From: an uncultured Porphyromonas sp.
GTDB lineage: Bacteria > Bacteroidota > Bacteroidia > Bacteroidales > Porphyromonadaceae
Direction: 5' to 3'
DNA: 64,000 nucleotides
NCBI RefSeq assembly: GCF_938023125.1
Contig: NZ_CALHDW010000017.1
Coordinates: 291,356 to 355,355, forward strand
In this document: positions 1 through 8,472 of the stretch, in pieces
How positions within the stretch are numbered: the first letter of the stretch is position 1
How the letters are laid out: each line of letters opens with the position of its first letter
The notes under the pieces: generated by a model
The model's input: only the letters and a program-made list of their open reading frames with translations
What the model was told of the DNA's origin: nothing
The model's database searches: none
Translations under genes and position numbers: made by a program

Positions 1-1116
1 TTCGACCGAATTGCGAGCTATACCGATGGCGAAGTCTCTTATAGTCGCACCCTAGAGAGCCTCAACATCCTAGACGACGATTACTACTTCCGCTTCGTGG
101 AGCATCTCGTACACAACGACTATGCCTCGACCCTCCTTCTCCTAGACGAACTCATCATGCGAGGCTTCGACCCTAGGACGATTGTCTTGGGGTTGACCGA
201 CTTCTTGCGCAACCTTCTCTTAGCATTCGACCCACAGACGCTGCCTCTTTTGCACCTAACCAAAGAGACAGAGGCCTCATATAATCAATTGGCTCAAGCT
301 TCCGGACGCGGATTTTTGTACCAAGCGATCGCAAAACTGATGGAGTGTCTCAAAGAGTATCGCAATAGCAATGCTAAGCGACTTTTGGTAGAAATGACCC
401 TCCTCTCCCTCACCTCGCTGGCTCAAGAAGGAGGTGCAACAAGCCACACTCCCAATCAACGTCCAACACCGGTAGCGGCTCCACCCTCTGCACCAAGCCC
501 TATTGCCGCTCCCAGACCGCAACCCATTACGGCTCCGGCTCCCGCACGCCCCAATACGCCGCCCGCCCCTCGCTCTACCGAGGCTCCCGCTGAGGCGCCA
601 CAACCCATTGACCTGCCCAAGCCGACAAGACCCACTACCATGGCAGCGCCTCGCCCTGTAGCTCCGGCGCCTCGTCCCGCGGCAGCTCCTTCTCCCACTA
701 CGACTTCTGCAGCTGCCCCAAAGGCTCCCACTCAAGAGAAACAGACCTTTACAGAGACCGAAATGCAGATTGCCTGGAACGCCTATGCAGAGGAACATTT
801 GCAAAAGAACCTCTTTCTCAAGAACGCCTTCAATGAGGTACTACCCAAGCTCCACAACGGCACAGAGATAGAGGCCATCATGTTTAATATGCTGCAAGTG
901 AACGCCGTAGAACGCATCAAGGGTTCCCTCTTGGGCTACCTCCGAGGGGCGCTACACAATAGCGACATCACGCTACAAGTGCGGCAGATCGAGACCATAG
1001 AAGAGGAGCGCAGCCAACGAAGCATTACGCCACTAGAGATCTTCCGCTCCCTGGCTGCCGAGCCCCAAACACCTCTTCATCAGTTTATCCAAACGCTCAA
1101 GTTGCGCCCTCTCTAG
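1..1116 (+). CDS. dnaX: DNA polymerase III gamma/tau subunit, C-terminal part (5' end outside window)
   Basis: The frame is open from base 1, so the gene begins upstream of the window and 371 codons are visible. The first residues (FDRIASYTDG, then SRTLESLNILDDDYYF) match the end of the AAA+ clamp-loader core and domain III of Bacteroidetes DnaX. An all-helical collar region follows. Residues about 140-245 (counted from the window edge) form a low-complexity linker rich in Pro, Ala and Thr. The final 120 residues make a compact charged domain, as in tau-type proteins that contact the polymerase. The subunit loads the sliding clamp at the replication fork. No frameshift-type slippery run is visible here. 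The gene ends about 50 bp before the secreted peptidase, with no obvious terminator between them. Confidence 0.88.
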   Translation, partial: FDRIASYTDGEVSYSRTLESLNILDDDYYFRFVEHLVHNDYASTLLLLDELIMRGFDPRTIVLGLTDFLRNLLLAFDPQTLPLLHLTKETEASYNQLAQASGRGFLYQAIAKLMECLKEYRNSNAKRLLVEMTLLSLTSLAQEGGATSHTPNQRPTPVAAPPSAPSPIAAPRPQPITAPAPARPNTPPAPRSTEAPAEAPQPIDLPKPTRPTTMAAPRPVAPAPRPAAAPSPTTTSAAAPKAPTQEKQTFTETEMQIAWNAYAEEHLQKNLFLKNAFNEVLPKLHNGTEIEAIMFNMLQVNAVERIKGSLLGYLRGALHNSDITLQVRQIETIEEERSQRSITPLEIFRSLAAEPQTPLHQFIQTLKLRPL

Positions 1117-1167
1117 CGAAAAAGATATTCAGAATAGAAATTATATAAGTACAAAACAAAAAGAATC

Positions 1168-2364
1168 ATGCGAAAGATTTCGATTGCACTCTTAGCCGGA
1201 CTTTTGTCGTTGGGATGCCTCAACGCACAAGACGCTAAGGTAGAAACCAACCAATTCACGGTCGTAAAAGAACTCCCCATCACCTCTATTAAGGATCAGG
1301 GGAACTCAGGAACGTGCTGGTCTTACTCTACGATTGGCTTCCTCGAAGCCGAACTCCTCCGTATGGGCAAGCCCGAATACGACCTCTCCGACATGTTCGT
1401 GGTAAGCCACAGCTACCGTGACAAAGCCGACAAGTACGTACGTCTCCACGGCAAACTCAACTTCGGCCAAGGTGGTTCATTCTACGATGTACTCTACGTA
1501 TTCAAGCACTATGGTGCTGTACCCGAAGAGGTAATGACCGGGCTTAACTACGGCACAAAGCGCAATGCTCACAACGAAATGGCAGATGCGGCTAAGGGCT
1601 ACCTCGATGCTATCGTTAAGAACTCAAACGAAAAGCTCTCTCCCATCTGGCGTAAGGCTTTCGGTGCCATGATCGATGGTTACTTGGGAGAACTTCCTCA
1701 GAACTTCACCTACAAAGGCAAGAGCTACACGCCCATGACCTTTGCTAAGAGCCTCGGCATCAATGCAGATGACTACGTATCTCTTACAAGCTATACGCAC
1801 CACCCCTTCTACACAAAGTTCGGTCTCGAAATCGAAGACAACTGGCGCTGGAGCGAAAGCTACAACCTCCCCATCGACGAACTTATGCAGGTAATGCGTA
1901 ACGCTATCCAGACGGGTTATCCCATCGCTTGGGGTGCCGACGTGAGCGAAGTTGGCTTCAACCGTGATGGTATCGGTGTACTTGCCGACGTAGAAGCTAT
2001 CGAAACTGCCGGTTCGGATCAAGCTCGATGGATCGGTCTAAGCACCGCTGCTCGCCGTGCAGAGATCCTCAATCAGATCAATACGCCCAACTGCCCCGAG
2101 ATCAATCCTACTCAAGAATATCGCCAAAAGTGCTTCGACAACTATACCCTAACCGATGACCACGGAATGGTTATCTACGGTATGGCTAAGAACCAAGCTG
2201 GTCGCCCCTTCTTCATGATCAAGAACTCATGGGGAGAAGCCGGAGCCTACAAGGGCATTTGGTACGTTAGCGAAAACTACGCTGCCGGCCGCACGATGAA
2301 TATCGTAGTACACAAGAATGCGCTTCCTAAGGCAATTGCCCAAAAATTGGGTATCAAGCTCTAA
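1168..2364 (+). CDS. Secreted C1-family cysteine peptidase (aminopeptidase C / bleomycin hydrolase-like)
   Basis: A 398-residue papain-fold peptidase. Residues 1-20 form a signal peptide with a likely cut before Gln21, so it should be exported, unlike cytosolic bleomycin hydrolases. The catalytic set is complete: Gln44 (oxyanion) and Cys50 in the DQGNSGTCWSY block, His332 in DDHGMVIYG and Asn353 in IKNSWG. Length and spacing fit the C1B group found in oral Bacteroidales, which supports a role in peptide degradation in the periplasm or outside the cell. That role is inferred from the family. Codon use resembles a well-expressed gene (many GCT, AAG and CTC codons). A strong terminator follows directly. 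Confidence 0.88.
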   Translation: MRKISIALLAGLLSLGCLNAQDAKVETNQFTVVKELPITSIKDQGNSGTCWSYSTIGFLEAELLRMGKPEYDLSDMFVVSHSYRDKADKYVRLHGKLNFGQGGSFYDVLYVFKHYGAVPEEVMTGLNYGTKRNAHNEMADAAKGYLDAIVKNSNEKLSPIWRKAFGAMIDGYLGELPQNFTYKGKSYTPMTFAKSLGINADDYVSLTSYTHHPFYTKFGLEIEDNWRWSESYNLPIDELMQVMRNAIQTGYPIAWGADVSEVGFNRDGIGVLADVEAIETAGSDQARWIGLSTAARRAEILNQINTPNCPEINPTQEYRQKCFDNYTLTDDHGMVIYGMAKNQAGRPFFMIKNSWGEAGAYKGIWYVSENYAAGRTMNIVVHKNALPKAIAQKLGIKL

Positions 2365-2399
2365 ACAATGATTACCACACGCTAAACCAAAGAATAGCA

Positions 2400-2446
2400 G
2401 GGGGGAATACTAGACGAGTTCGCTCGGCAGAGTATCCCCCCTTTTT
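2400..2446 (+). terminator. Rho-independent terminator after the C1 peptidase
   Basis: A GGGGGG-AATACT arm at 2400-2411 pairs with AGTAT-CCCCCC at 2431-2441 with one bulged A, and TTTTT follows at 2442-2446. It lies 35 bp after the peptidase stop and only 14 bp before the next start codon. Confidence 0.85.
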
Positions 2447-2459
2447 AGTACCAATTCCC

Positions 2460-3281
2460 ATGATACCCCAAGAAGTCGAAAGCCCCATCAAACGAGGGAA
2501 GTTGCGGCACTACCTAGGCCGAGAGTTTTATATCCTCAAAAGAAAACTTCGCTGGCTCTTCGGCTCCGAGCATTACGCACGCGTCCGCTCCGGGATTGAG
2601 ACTTCGCACCTCCTCTTTGAGCATCAGTCTACCCTGCTCCGTAGGCTCAAAGATGTGGACATGGAGCTGCAATACAACAAAATAACCAACCTACGCCTTG
2701 CTGTTGCCAAACTAGATGGCGTGGTCATCCGACCTGGAGAGACCTTTTCCATTTGGCGCTTGGTGGGTCGCCCATCGGCTCGCAAAGGGTATCTAGAAGG
2801 CATGGTTTTACACAATGGCAAAGTACAGCGAGGGGTAGGCGGAGGCCTATGTCAGCTGGGCAATCTACTCTATTGGATCACGCTCCACAGCCCCCTGACC
2901 GTACAAGAACGCTGGCGGCACAGCTTCGATGTCTTCCCCGATGTGCAACGCACCATCCCCTTTGCCTGCGGGGCAACCCTCTCCTATAATTATATAGACC
3001 TCGTGGTACGTAACAATACGGAGCACACCTTCTCTCTGCATCTTTGGCTCGATGAGGAATTCCTACATGGTACCCTCTCGTGCGATGTTCCTCTCCCTTG
3101 GGAGTACGAGGTATTTGAGACAGACGCTTGCATACGTCAGCAGTGGTGGGGCGGCTACACGCGCCACAATAAGATTTGGCGTAAGGTACGACACAAAGCG
3201 ACCAAAGAGGAAAGAACCGAACTTATTGCCGAAAACCACGCCATCATGATGTACAATCCCTATCTCGAGCAAGGGAAATAA
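2460..3281 (+). CDS. VanW-family protein
   Basis: A 273-residue protein with the VanW signature: a LRLAVAKLDG strand, the RPGETFSIWRLVG block at about 90-103 and the GVGGGLCQLGNLLYW motif at about 122-136. VanW is named after an accessory gene in some vancomycin clusters, but the family is widespread and its function is unsettled, so no resistance role should be inferred. There is no signal peptide or membrane segment, and the N-terminus is basic. The ATG at 2460 gives a start just 14 bp after a terminator, leaving no room for a separate promoter. Expression may depend on read-through, or the terminator may act as an attenuator. Confidence 0.8.
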   Translation: MIPQEVESPIKRGKLRHYLGREFYILKRKLRWLFGSEHYARVRSGIETSHLLFEHQSTLLRRLKDVDMELQYNKITNLRLAVAKLDGVVIRPGETFSIWRLVGRPSARKGYLEGMVLHNGKVQRGVGGGLCQLGNLLYWITLHSPLTVQERWRHSFDVFPDVQRTIPFACGATLSYNYIDLVVRNNTEHTFSLHLWLDEEFLHGTLSCDVPLPWEYEVFETDACIRQQWWGGYTRHNKIWRKVRHKATKEERTELIAENHAIMMYNPYLEQGK

Positions 3282-3380
3282 CACACCCCATTCGCCCCCT
3301 CTCCCCCCGTCCCGTTTCCGAATAACCCCTCCATTAAAAGGCACCTACCTTTCCAGTCAAGCGGAGAGGCGACAAAACCC

Positions 3381-3497
3381 TGCCTAGAATCTTACTTTTT
3401 CTCAGGCAAAACCCTGCCCCCTTTCTGCCCAAAACTTTTTTGTTTTCCACCCAAAAATGGGAGAACATTTTGGGCAAGAACAAAAAATATTTCACCC
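3381..3497 (+). repeat. Dispersed intergenic repeat, copy 1 (forward)
   Basis: A stretch of about 117 bp that aligns end to end with the reverse complement of 48809-48925. Shared blocks in order are TGCCT-(A/G)GA, TCTTACTTTTTCT, CTGCCC-(A/G)AAACTTTTTT, AAAATGGG, GGGCAAGAA and a final ACCC. Roughly two thirds of positions look identical by eye. It encodes nothing recognisable. Confidence 0.7.
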
Positions 3498-3758
3498 TGT
3501 ACTCTCCAGCCCTCCTCCCTAAAGAGAAAATCCACCTAGAGCAAGCAGAGAAAAGCGACTCGGAAAAAGCTCTCCACCTTCCCCTCTCCTCTCAAGACGT
3601 CCATCCCCAATAATCACCCCTTGATACCCCCTGCCGATAGCGAAAGATCCCCTATCTTTGTAGAAAAGAATCAGGTAAAATCCAACGGCTCGTTTGCCCT
3701 ACGCCCTCCCCGTACAATCATTATAGAGGGAGGGGGTGAGTAAGCCACAAAGAATCCG

Positions 3759-3766
3759 TAACTTTG
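3759..3766 (+). promoter_or_regulatory. Candidate -7 box for the DUF4301 gene
   Basis: TAACTTTG fits the Bacteroidetes TAnnTTTG consensus. No TTG is present 19-21 bp upstream, so support is partial. Confidence 0.4.
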
Positions 3767-3819
3767 GGCAAGTATAGGGATCTTTCCCCCCTCACTTGAG
3801 GAAAACAAAGTAAAACAGA

Positions 3820-5388
3820 ATGGACGAAACGGGATCAATCTTCACGGATAAAGACCTAGAGCAGCTCGCCGAGCACGGAATTTCTCAAGAGGAAGCCTCT
3901 TCCCAAATTGCCTATTTGCGAGACGGTAGAAACTACCTGCAACTAGAGGGAAGCGGCAGCATAGAGTACGGCATCATGCGCATCAAGCGAGACGAGATGC
4001 CCTACTACCTCGATCTCTGGGATCGCTACCGCTATGATCCCCAACACCGAATCACCAAATTCGTACCGGCTTCGGGTGCCGCTACGCGCATGTTTCAGCA
4101 CCTCTACGAGTTACTTGACGCAGGAGCAAAGAGCAAAGAAGAGCTAAGTGAAGAGCAGCATTACTTCTTCGAGCATATCGAAGAGTTCGCTTTCTTTGGC
4201 GAACTTAGCGAGAGCTGTCTACGCAACGAGTGGAGTACCGTAGCCAAACTGCTGGAGGGGGGGCGTTACGACCTAGTGGCAAAGTCGCTCCTCACAGAGC
4301 GAGGATTGAATTACGGACACCTACCCAAAGGACTTGTTCCCTTCCACAAATACCCCGGGAAATACATCCGTACGGCCGCTACCGAGCACCTAGCCGAGGG
4401 AGCCCTCTACACCAAAAACAGCAACGGTGTAGTGCGTCTTCATTACACGGTTTCGCCCGAGCATATCGAATTCTTCCGCCAGCACATCGAGCGTGCCACC
4501 CCTCGTATTGAGGGCGACTACGGCGTCATCATCGAGAGTTCGTTCAGCACGCAAAGCTGCAGTAGCGACACACTCGCCCTCGACGAGGAGGGGATGCCCT
4601 TCCGTACCGAGGAGGGCGATTTACTATTCCGACCCGGGGGGCACGGAGCCCTCATCGACAATCTAGCAGACTTGGAGAGCGATGTCATCTTTATCAAGAA
4701 CATAGACAACGTTACCATGGAGCACCTCAAGAGTAATACGATACTCTACAAAAAGCTCTTGGGAGGGGTTCTTTTGGCCGTGCAAGAACGCATCTTCGGG
4801 TATCTTCGTCAGCTAGAGAGGGGCAAGTGCAACCACTCCCAACTAGAGGAGATGGTAGACTTCTTGCACAAGGTACTCTGCATCCAGCTCCCCCAAATAG
4901 ACCTCTTAGGCGACAAAGAACTAGCAGAACGCATCCAACAAAAGCTCAACCGACCGATACGTGTGTGCGGCATGGTACGCAACGACGGCGAGCCGGGGGG
5001 AGGCCCTTATATAGTGCGCGAGGCGGATGGTAGTACCTCGCTACAAATCGTGGAAGCATCCCAAATCGACAAAAGTAGCGAGCGAGACGCCTCTATCCTT
5101 GCCTCCAGCGGCTACTTCAATCCCGTCGATATTGTTTGCTCCCCCTACGACTTCAAGGGACAGCACTTCCACCTACAAGACTACGTGAATAAACGCACAG
5201 CCTTTGTTACCACAAAGAGCCAAAACGGCAAGCAACTGCAAGCGCTTGAGCGGCCGGGGCTGTGGAACGGAGCCATGCACCACTGGAACACGATTTTTGT
5301 GGAGGTCCCCGGCGACACCTTTACCCCCGTCAAGACGGTAACCGACCTCCTGCGCCAAGAGCACAGAGAGGTAGACGACTTAGATTGA
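3820..5388 (+). CDS. DUF4301 family protein
   Basis: A 522-residue soluble protein matching the Bacteroidetes-specific DUF4301 family by its N-terminal block (DLEQLAEHGIS, residues 9-19), the KFVPASGAATRMF motif near residue 80 and the LLFRPGGHGALIDNL block near 268-282, followed by IFIKNIDNV. There is no signal peptide or membrane segment, so it is cytoplasmic. The Gly-rich PASGAATRM loop and the late Gly/His block resemble features of sugar-nucleotide pyrophosphorylases. That comparison is my inference and the reaction is unknown. It stands behind its own long spacer and is followed after 30 bp by the aminopeptidase gene. Confidence 0.8.
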   Translation: MDETGSIFTDKDLEQLAEHGISQEEASSQIAYLRDGRNYLQLEGSGSIEYGIMRIKRDEMPYYLDLWDRYRYDPQHRITKFVPASGAATRMFQHLYELLDAGAKSKEELSEEQHYFFEHIEEFAFFGELSESCLRNEWSTVAKLLEGGRYDLVAKSLLTERGLNYGHLPKGLVPFHKYPGKYIRTAATEHLAEGALYTKNSNGVVRLHYTVSPEHIEFFRQHIERATPRIEGDYGVIIESSFSTQSCSSDTLALDEEGMPFRTEEGDLLFRPGGHGALIDNLADLESDVIFIKNIDNVTMEHLKSNTILYKKLLGGVLLAVQERIFGYLRQLERGKCNHSQLEEMVDFLHKVLCIQLPQIDLLGDKELAERIQQKLNRPIRVCGMVRNDGEPGGGPYIVREADGSTSLQIVEASQIDKSSERDASILASSGYFNPVDIVCSPYDFKGQHFHLQDYVNKRTAFVTTKSQNGKQLQALERPGLWNGAMHHWNTIFVEVPGDTFTPVKTVTDLLRQEHREVDDLD

Positions 5389-5418
5389 ATCTCAAACTCT
5401 TTAAACACGATAAACGCT

Positions 5419-7212
5419 ATGAGCAGTAACATTCCCTCACGCCTCGAAGCACTCCGGAGTGCCATGCGTGCAAAGAATATCCAAGCCTACCTTGTTGTTA
5501 GCAACGACGGACATCTTGGCGAATACACCCCTCAGCACTGGAAAAGCCGCGCCTGGATCTCGGGCTTTAATGGCTCGGCAGGGAGCGTAGTAGTAACGCT
5601 AGACAAAGCCGGTTTATGGACCGACTCACGCTACTTCCTTCAGGCTGGAGATCAGCTAGAAGGCAGCACCATTGAGCTATACAAAGAGGGTGTATCCGGT
5701 GTACCTACCATCGAAGAATTCCTAACTTCGGAGCTACCCGAGGGTGCGGTAGTAGGGTGTGACGGCACCTGCGTAAGCCAAGCCGAAGTAGAGAGAATGG
5801 AGCGTGCCCTATCCGCTTTTGGACTCACGATCAATAGCGACTACGATCTTATCGACGGCATCTGGGCTGACCGCCCCGCCATCCCCAAGAACGAGTTCCG
5901 CCCTCAGCCCGTAGAATACTCGGGCGAAGAGACCAAAGCTCGCACACAACGCATCCTAGAGCACCTCAAGAAGAAAGGCGCAAATGCCACCGTCTTGACT
6001 ACCCTAGACGAACTTGCCTGGGCATTCAACATCCGCAACTGCGACGTAGAGTGTAACCCCGTAGGCGTAGGCTTCGGCTTTATCGGGGAGAAAGAATCGG
6101 TACTCTTCACCTTTGCAGAGAAAGTAAATGCCGCCCTCCAAAGCGAACTACAAGCTCAAGGGGTACGCGTCATGGGCTATCAAGAGATTTTTGGCTACCT
6201 CTCTGCCCTCCCTGCTAGCGTTACGGTGTATGTGGACAAAAGCCGCATCTCCAACGCTGTCTACAACGCTCTCGCTCCCCATTGCCGACAAATAGAGGGA
6301 GTATCGGTGGTAACCATGCTCAAATCCTATAAGAACGAGGCCGAGCTGGCAGGCGTCCACCGCTCCATGCACCGCGACGGAGTGGCCCTCACACGCTTCT
6401 TTATGTGGCTAGAGGCTGCCCTCAAACGAGGAGAAACTCCAACAGAAGTGGAGATCGATCGCATCCTTGCCGAGCATCGCGCCCAGAGCGATATGTACAT
6501 CGGGGATAGCTTCGACACCATCTGCGGATACCAAGATCACGGCGCCATTGTACACTACCGAGCTACTCCCGAGAGTGCCTACACCCTCCGCAACGAAGGC
6601 GTATTGCTCCTCGATAGCGGAGCTCAATACAAAGACGGTACGACCGACATTACCCGTACCATTGCCCTTGGCGAGGCAGAACCTCAAGCCGATCTCAAAG
6701 TAGACTACACGCTTGTACTCAAAGGTCATATCGCCATTGCTACGGCACAATTCCCCGAAGGGACCCGTGGCAATCAGCTTGATATTTTGGCACGCAAAGC
6801 CCTTTGGGATAGAGCGCTCTCCTACGGACACGGCACAGGGCACGGCGTAGGGATTGCCCTCAACGTACACGAAGGGCCTCAGAATATCCGTACAGACAAT
6901 AACCCCACCCCCATGGCCGTGGGTACATTTACAAGCAACGAACCGGGGCTTTACCGCGCTGGCAAATGGGGTATCCGTATTGAGAACCTAATCGTCACCA
7001 AGGAGAATTGCCGCAGCGAGTTCGGGACTTTCCTCGGCTTTGAGACTGTTACCCTCTGCTATCTCGACAATCGTCTTGTAGAGAAGAGCCTACTCACCGC
7101 CGAAGAGATCGCTTGGTACAATGCCTATCAAGAGAAGGTATACCAAGAGATCAGCCCTCTACTCACCCCGGAAGAGGCGGCTTGGCTTCGCAAGAAGGCC
7201 CAAAAGCTCTAA
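5419..7212 (+). CDS. pepP: Xaa-Pro aminopeptidase (M24B, aminopeptidase P family)
   Basis: A 597-residue three-domain aminopeptidase P. Two creatinase/prolidase N-terminal-like domains (about 1-300) precede a pita-bread catalytic domain. All five metal ligands are visible: Asp399 (LLLDSGAQY), Asp410 (GTTDITRT), His475 (GTGHGVG), Glu508 (NEPG) and Glu522 (RIENL). It should remove an N-terminal residue in front of proline using two metal ions, in the cytoplasm, since no signal peptide is present. The long three-domain form is the one common in Bacteroidetes and eukaryotes. The next gene starts 6 bp after the stop, so the two are probably co-transcribed. Confidence 0.9.
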   Translation: MSSNIPSRLEALRSAMRAKNIQAYLVVSNDGHLGEYTPQHWKSRAWISGFNGSAGSVVVTLDKAGLWTDSRYFLQAGDQLEGSTIELYKEGVSGVPTIEEFLTSELPEGAVVGCDGTCVSQAEVERMERALSAFGLTINSDYDLIDGIWADRPAIPKNEFRPQPVEYSGEETKARTQRILEHLKKKGANATVLTTLDELAWAFNIRNCDVECNPVGVGFGFIGEKESVLFTFAEKVNAALQSELQAQGVRVMGYQEIFGYLSALPASVTVYVDKSRISNAVYNALAPHCRQIEGVSVVTMLKSYKNEAELAGVHRSMHRDGVALTRFFMWLEAALKRGETPTEVEIDRILAEHRAQSDMYIGDSFDTICGYQDHGAIVHYRATPESAYTLRNEGVLLLDSGAQYKDGTTDITRTIALGEAEPQADLKVDYTLVLKGHIAIATAQFPEGTRGNQLDILARKALWDRALSYGHGTGHGVGIALNVHEGPQNIRTDNNPTPMAVGTFTSNEPGLYRAGKWGIRIENLIVTKENCRSEFGTFLGFETVTLCYLDNRLVEKSLLTAEEIAWYNAYQEKVYQEISPLLTPEEAAWLRKKAQKL

Positions 7213-7218
7213 CCCACG

Positions 7219-7773
7219 ATGGCAGCGCATATCATCCCTGTACGTGGGATTACCCCCCAAATTGGCGAGGAGTGTTTCCTTGCCGAGGGGGCCTGCATCA
7301 TTGGCGACGTTGTAATGGGGCACCATTGTAGCGTGTGGTTCAATGCGGTACTGCGTGGCGACGTTAATAGTATCCGCATTGGCAACCATGTCAATATCCA
7401 AGATGGATCGGTACTGCATACCCTATATGGGCTCTCCACTATAGAGATGGGAGACTACGTTTCCATCGGGCACAACGTAACCATCCATGGAGCTACGATA
7501 CACAACTACGCTCTTATCGGCATGGGGTCGGTACTGCTTGACCACGTAGAAGTGGGCGAAGGAGCTATCGTAGCGGCAGGTTCGGTCGTGCTCAAGGGCA
7601 CCAAGATTGAGCCCCATACCCTCTGGGGTGGTTGTCCGGCTCGCTTCATCAAAGAAGTGGATCCGACCCAAAGTGCCGAGATAAACCAACGCATCGCCCA
7701 CAACTATTCTATGTATGCATCGTGGTTTATGTACCCCGAGCAAGAAGAATCTCTCAACAAAGAAGAAAAATAA
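7219..7773 (+). CDS. Gamma-carbonic anhydrase-like hexapeptide-repeat protein
   Basis: A 184-residue left-handed beta-helix protein with isoleucine-patch hexapeptide repeats across residues 10-150. The three zinc-ligand histidines of gamma-type carbonic anhydrases are present at His67 (VLHT), His85 and His90 (IGHNVTIHG). The family includes YrdA and PaaY-like proteins. Several members lack proven carbonic anhydrase activity, so the enzyme activity is uncertain although the metal site is intact. It is cytoplasmic and starts 6 bp after the aminopeptidase gene. Confidence 0.85.
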   Translation: MAAHIIPVRGITPQIGEECFLAEGACIIGDVVMGHHCSVWFNAVLRGDVNSIRIGNHVNIQDGSVLHTLYGLSTIEMGDYVSIGHNVTIHGATIHNYALIGMGSVLLDHVEVGEGAIVAAGSVVLKGTKIEPHTLWGGCPARFIKEVDPTQSAEINQRIAHNYSMYASWFMYPEQEESLNKEEK

Positions 7774-7806
7774 TCTACCACCCAAATAAACAGTGAGGAA
7801 GTAACA

Positions 7807-8472
7807 ATGAAATTTTTTATCGACACAGCCAATCTGGCAAGCATCCGAGAAGCAAACGATTTAGGCGTACTAGATGGCGTTACAACCAACCCCTCCTTGA
7901 TGGCCAAAGAGGGCATCAGCGGCGAAGAAGACTGCAAGGCACACTACTTAAAAATCTGCGAGATAGTAGATGGCGATGTCAGTGCCGAAGTGATGAGCAC
8001 CGACCTCGATGGCATGCTCCGCGAAGGGCGCGAACTAGCAGCACTCCACCCCAACATCGTGGTAAAAGTGCCCGCTACCGAAGAGGGTATCAAGGCGGTT
8101 CGCCAGTTCTCTCGTGAGGGGATTCGCACCAATTGTACGCTCATCTTCAATCTCGGTCAAGCACTCCTTGCAGCCAAAGCCGGGGCTACCTATGTATCGC
8201 CTTTTGTGGGACGTATCGACGATATTTCGGGCGATGGCGTAGGGCTTATCCGTCAGATCGTAGAGGTTTTCCGCTACTATGGTTTTGAAACGGAGGTCTT
8301 GGCAGCAAGTATCCGCCACACACGCCACGTTATCGAATGCCTAGAAGTGGGAGCAGATGTGGCTACTTGCCCCTTGGGTGCCATCAAGGGATTGCTCAAG
8401 CACCCCCTTACGGACAATGGGTTGGCCGCCTTCATTGCCGACCAGAAGCGTGTAGCCGATGCAAAAAAATGA
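7807..8472 (+). CDS. fsa: Transaldolase of the fructose-6-phosphate aldolase type
   Basis: A 221-residue small transaldolase (TalC/FSA subfamily) starting MKFFIDTANL, with DGVTTNPSL at residues 22-30, the Schiff-base lysine Lys87 in VVKVPAT and the TLIFNLGQALLA and YVSPFVGRIDD blocks. The family forms decamers and either cleaves fructose 6-phosphate or acts as a transaldolase in the pentose phosphate pathway. Sequence alone does not separate the two. Its stop codon overlaps the start of the NamZ gene in an ATGA, which indicates translational coupling. Confidence 0.87.
   Translation: MKFFIDTANLASIREANDLGVLDGVTTNPSLMAKEGISGEEDCKAHYLKICEIVDGDVSAEVMSTDLDGMLREGRELAALHPNIVVKVPATEEGIKAVRQFSREGIRTNCTLIFNLGQALLAAKAGATYVSPFVGRIDDISGDGVGLIRQIVEVFRYYGFETEVLAASIRHTRHVIECLEVGADVATCPLGAIKGLLKHPLTDNGLAAFIADQKRVADAKK

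Larger units (their letters stand above)
3282..3819 (+). other. 538-bp spacer between the VanW and DUF4301 genes
   Basis: No convincing gene in either strand. It holds the dispersed repeat copy at 3381-3497 and two TAnnTTTG sequences: TATCTTTG at 3653-3660 and TAACTTTG at 3759-3766. The second is 54 bp before the DUF4301 start and is the better promoter candidate. The rest is low-complexity, C- and A-rich sequence. Confidence 0.6.

Noticed and set aside
277..804. Minus-strand frames opposite the dnaX linker
   Set aside because: They consist of Gly/Arg/Ser-rich low-complexity sequence created by the Pro/Ala linker on the other strand.
2460..3281. Vancomycin resistance gene
   Set aside because: Only the VanW-family domain is present, without any vanHAX-type or regulatory genes. 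The family is common in non-resistant bacteria.
8337..8468. A longer N-terminus for the NamZ protein
   Set aside because: It would lie inside the transaldolase gene and remove the signal peptide from the N-terminus.
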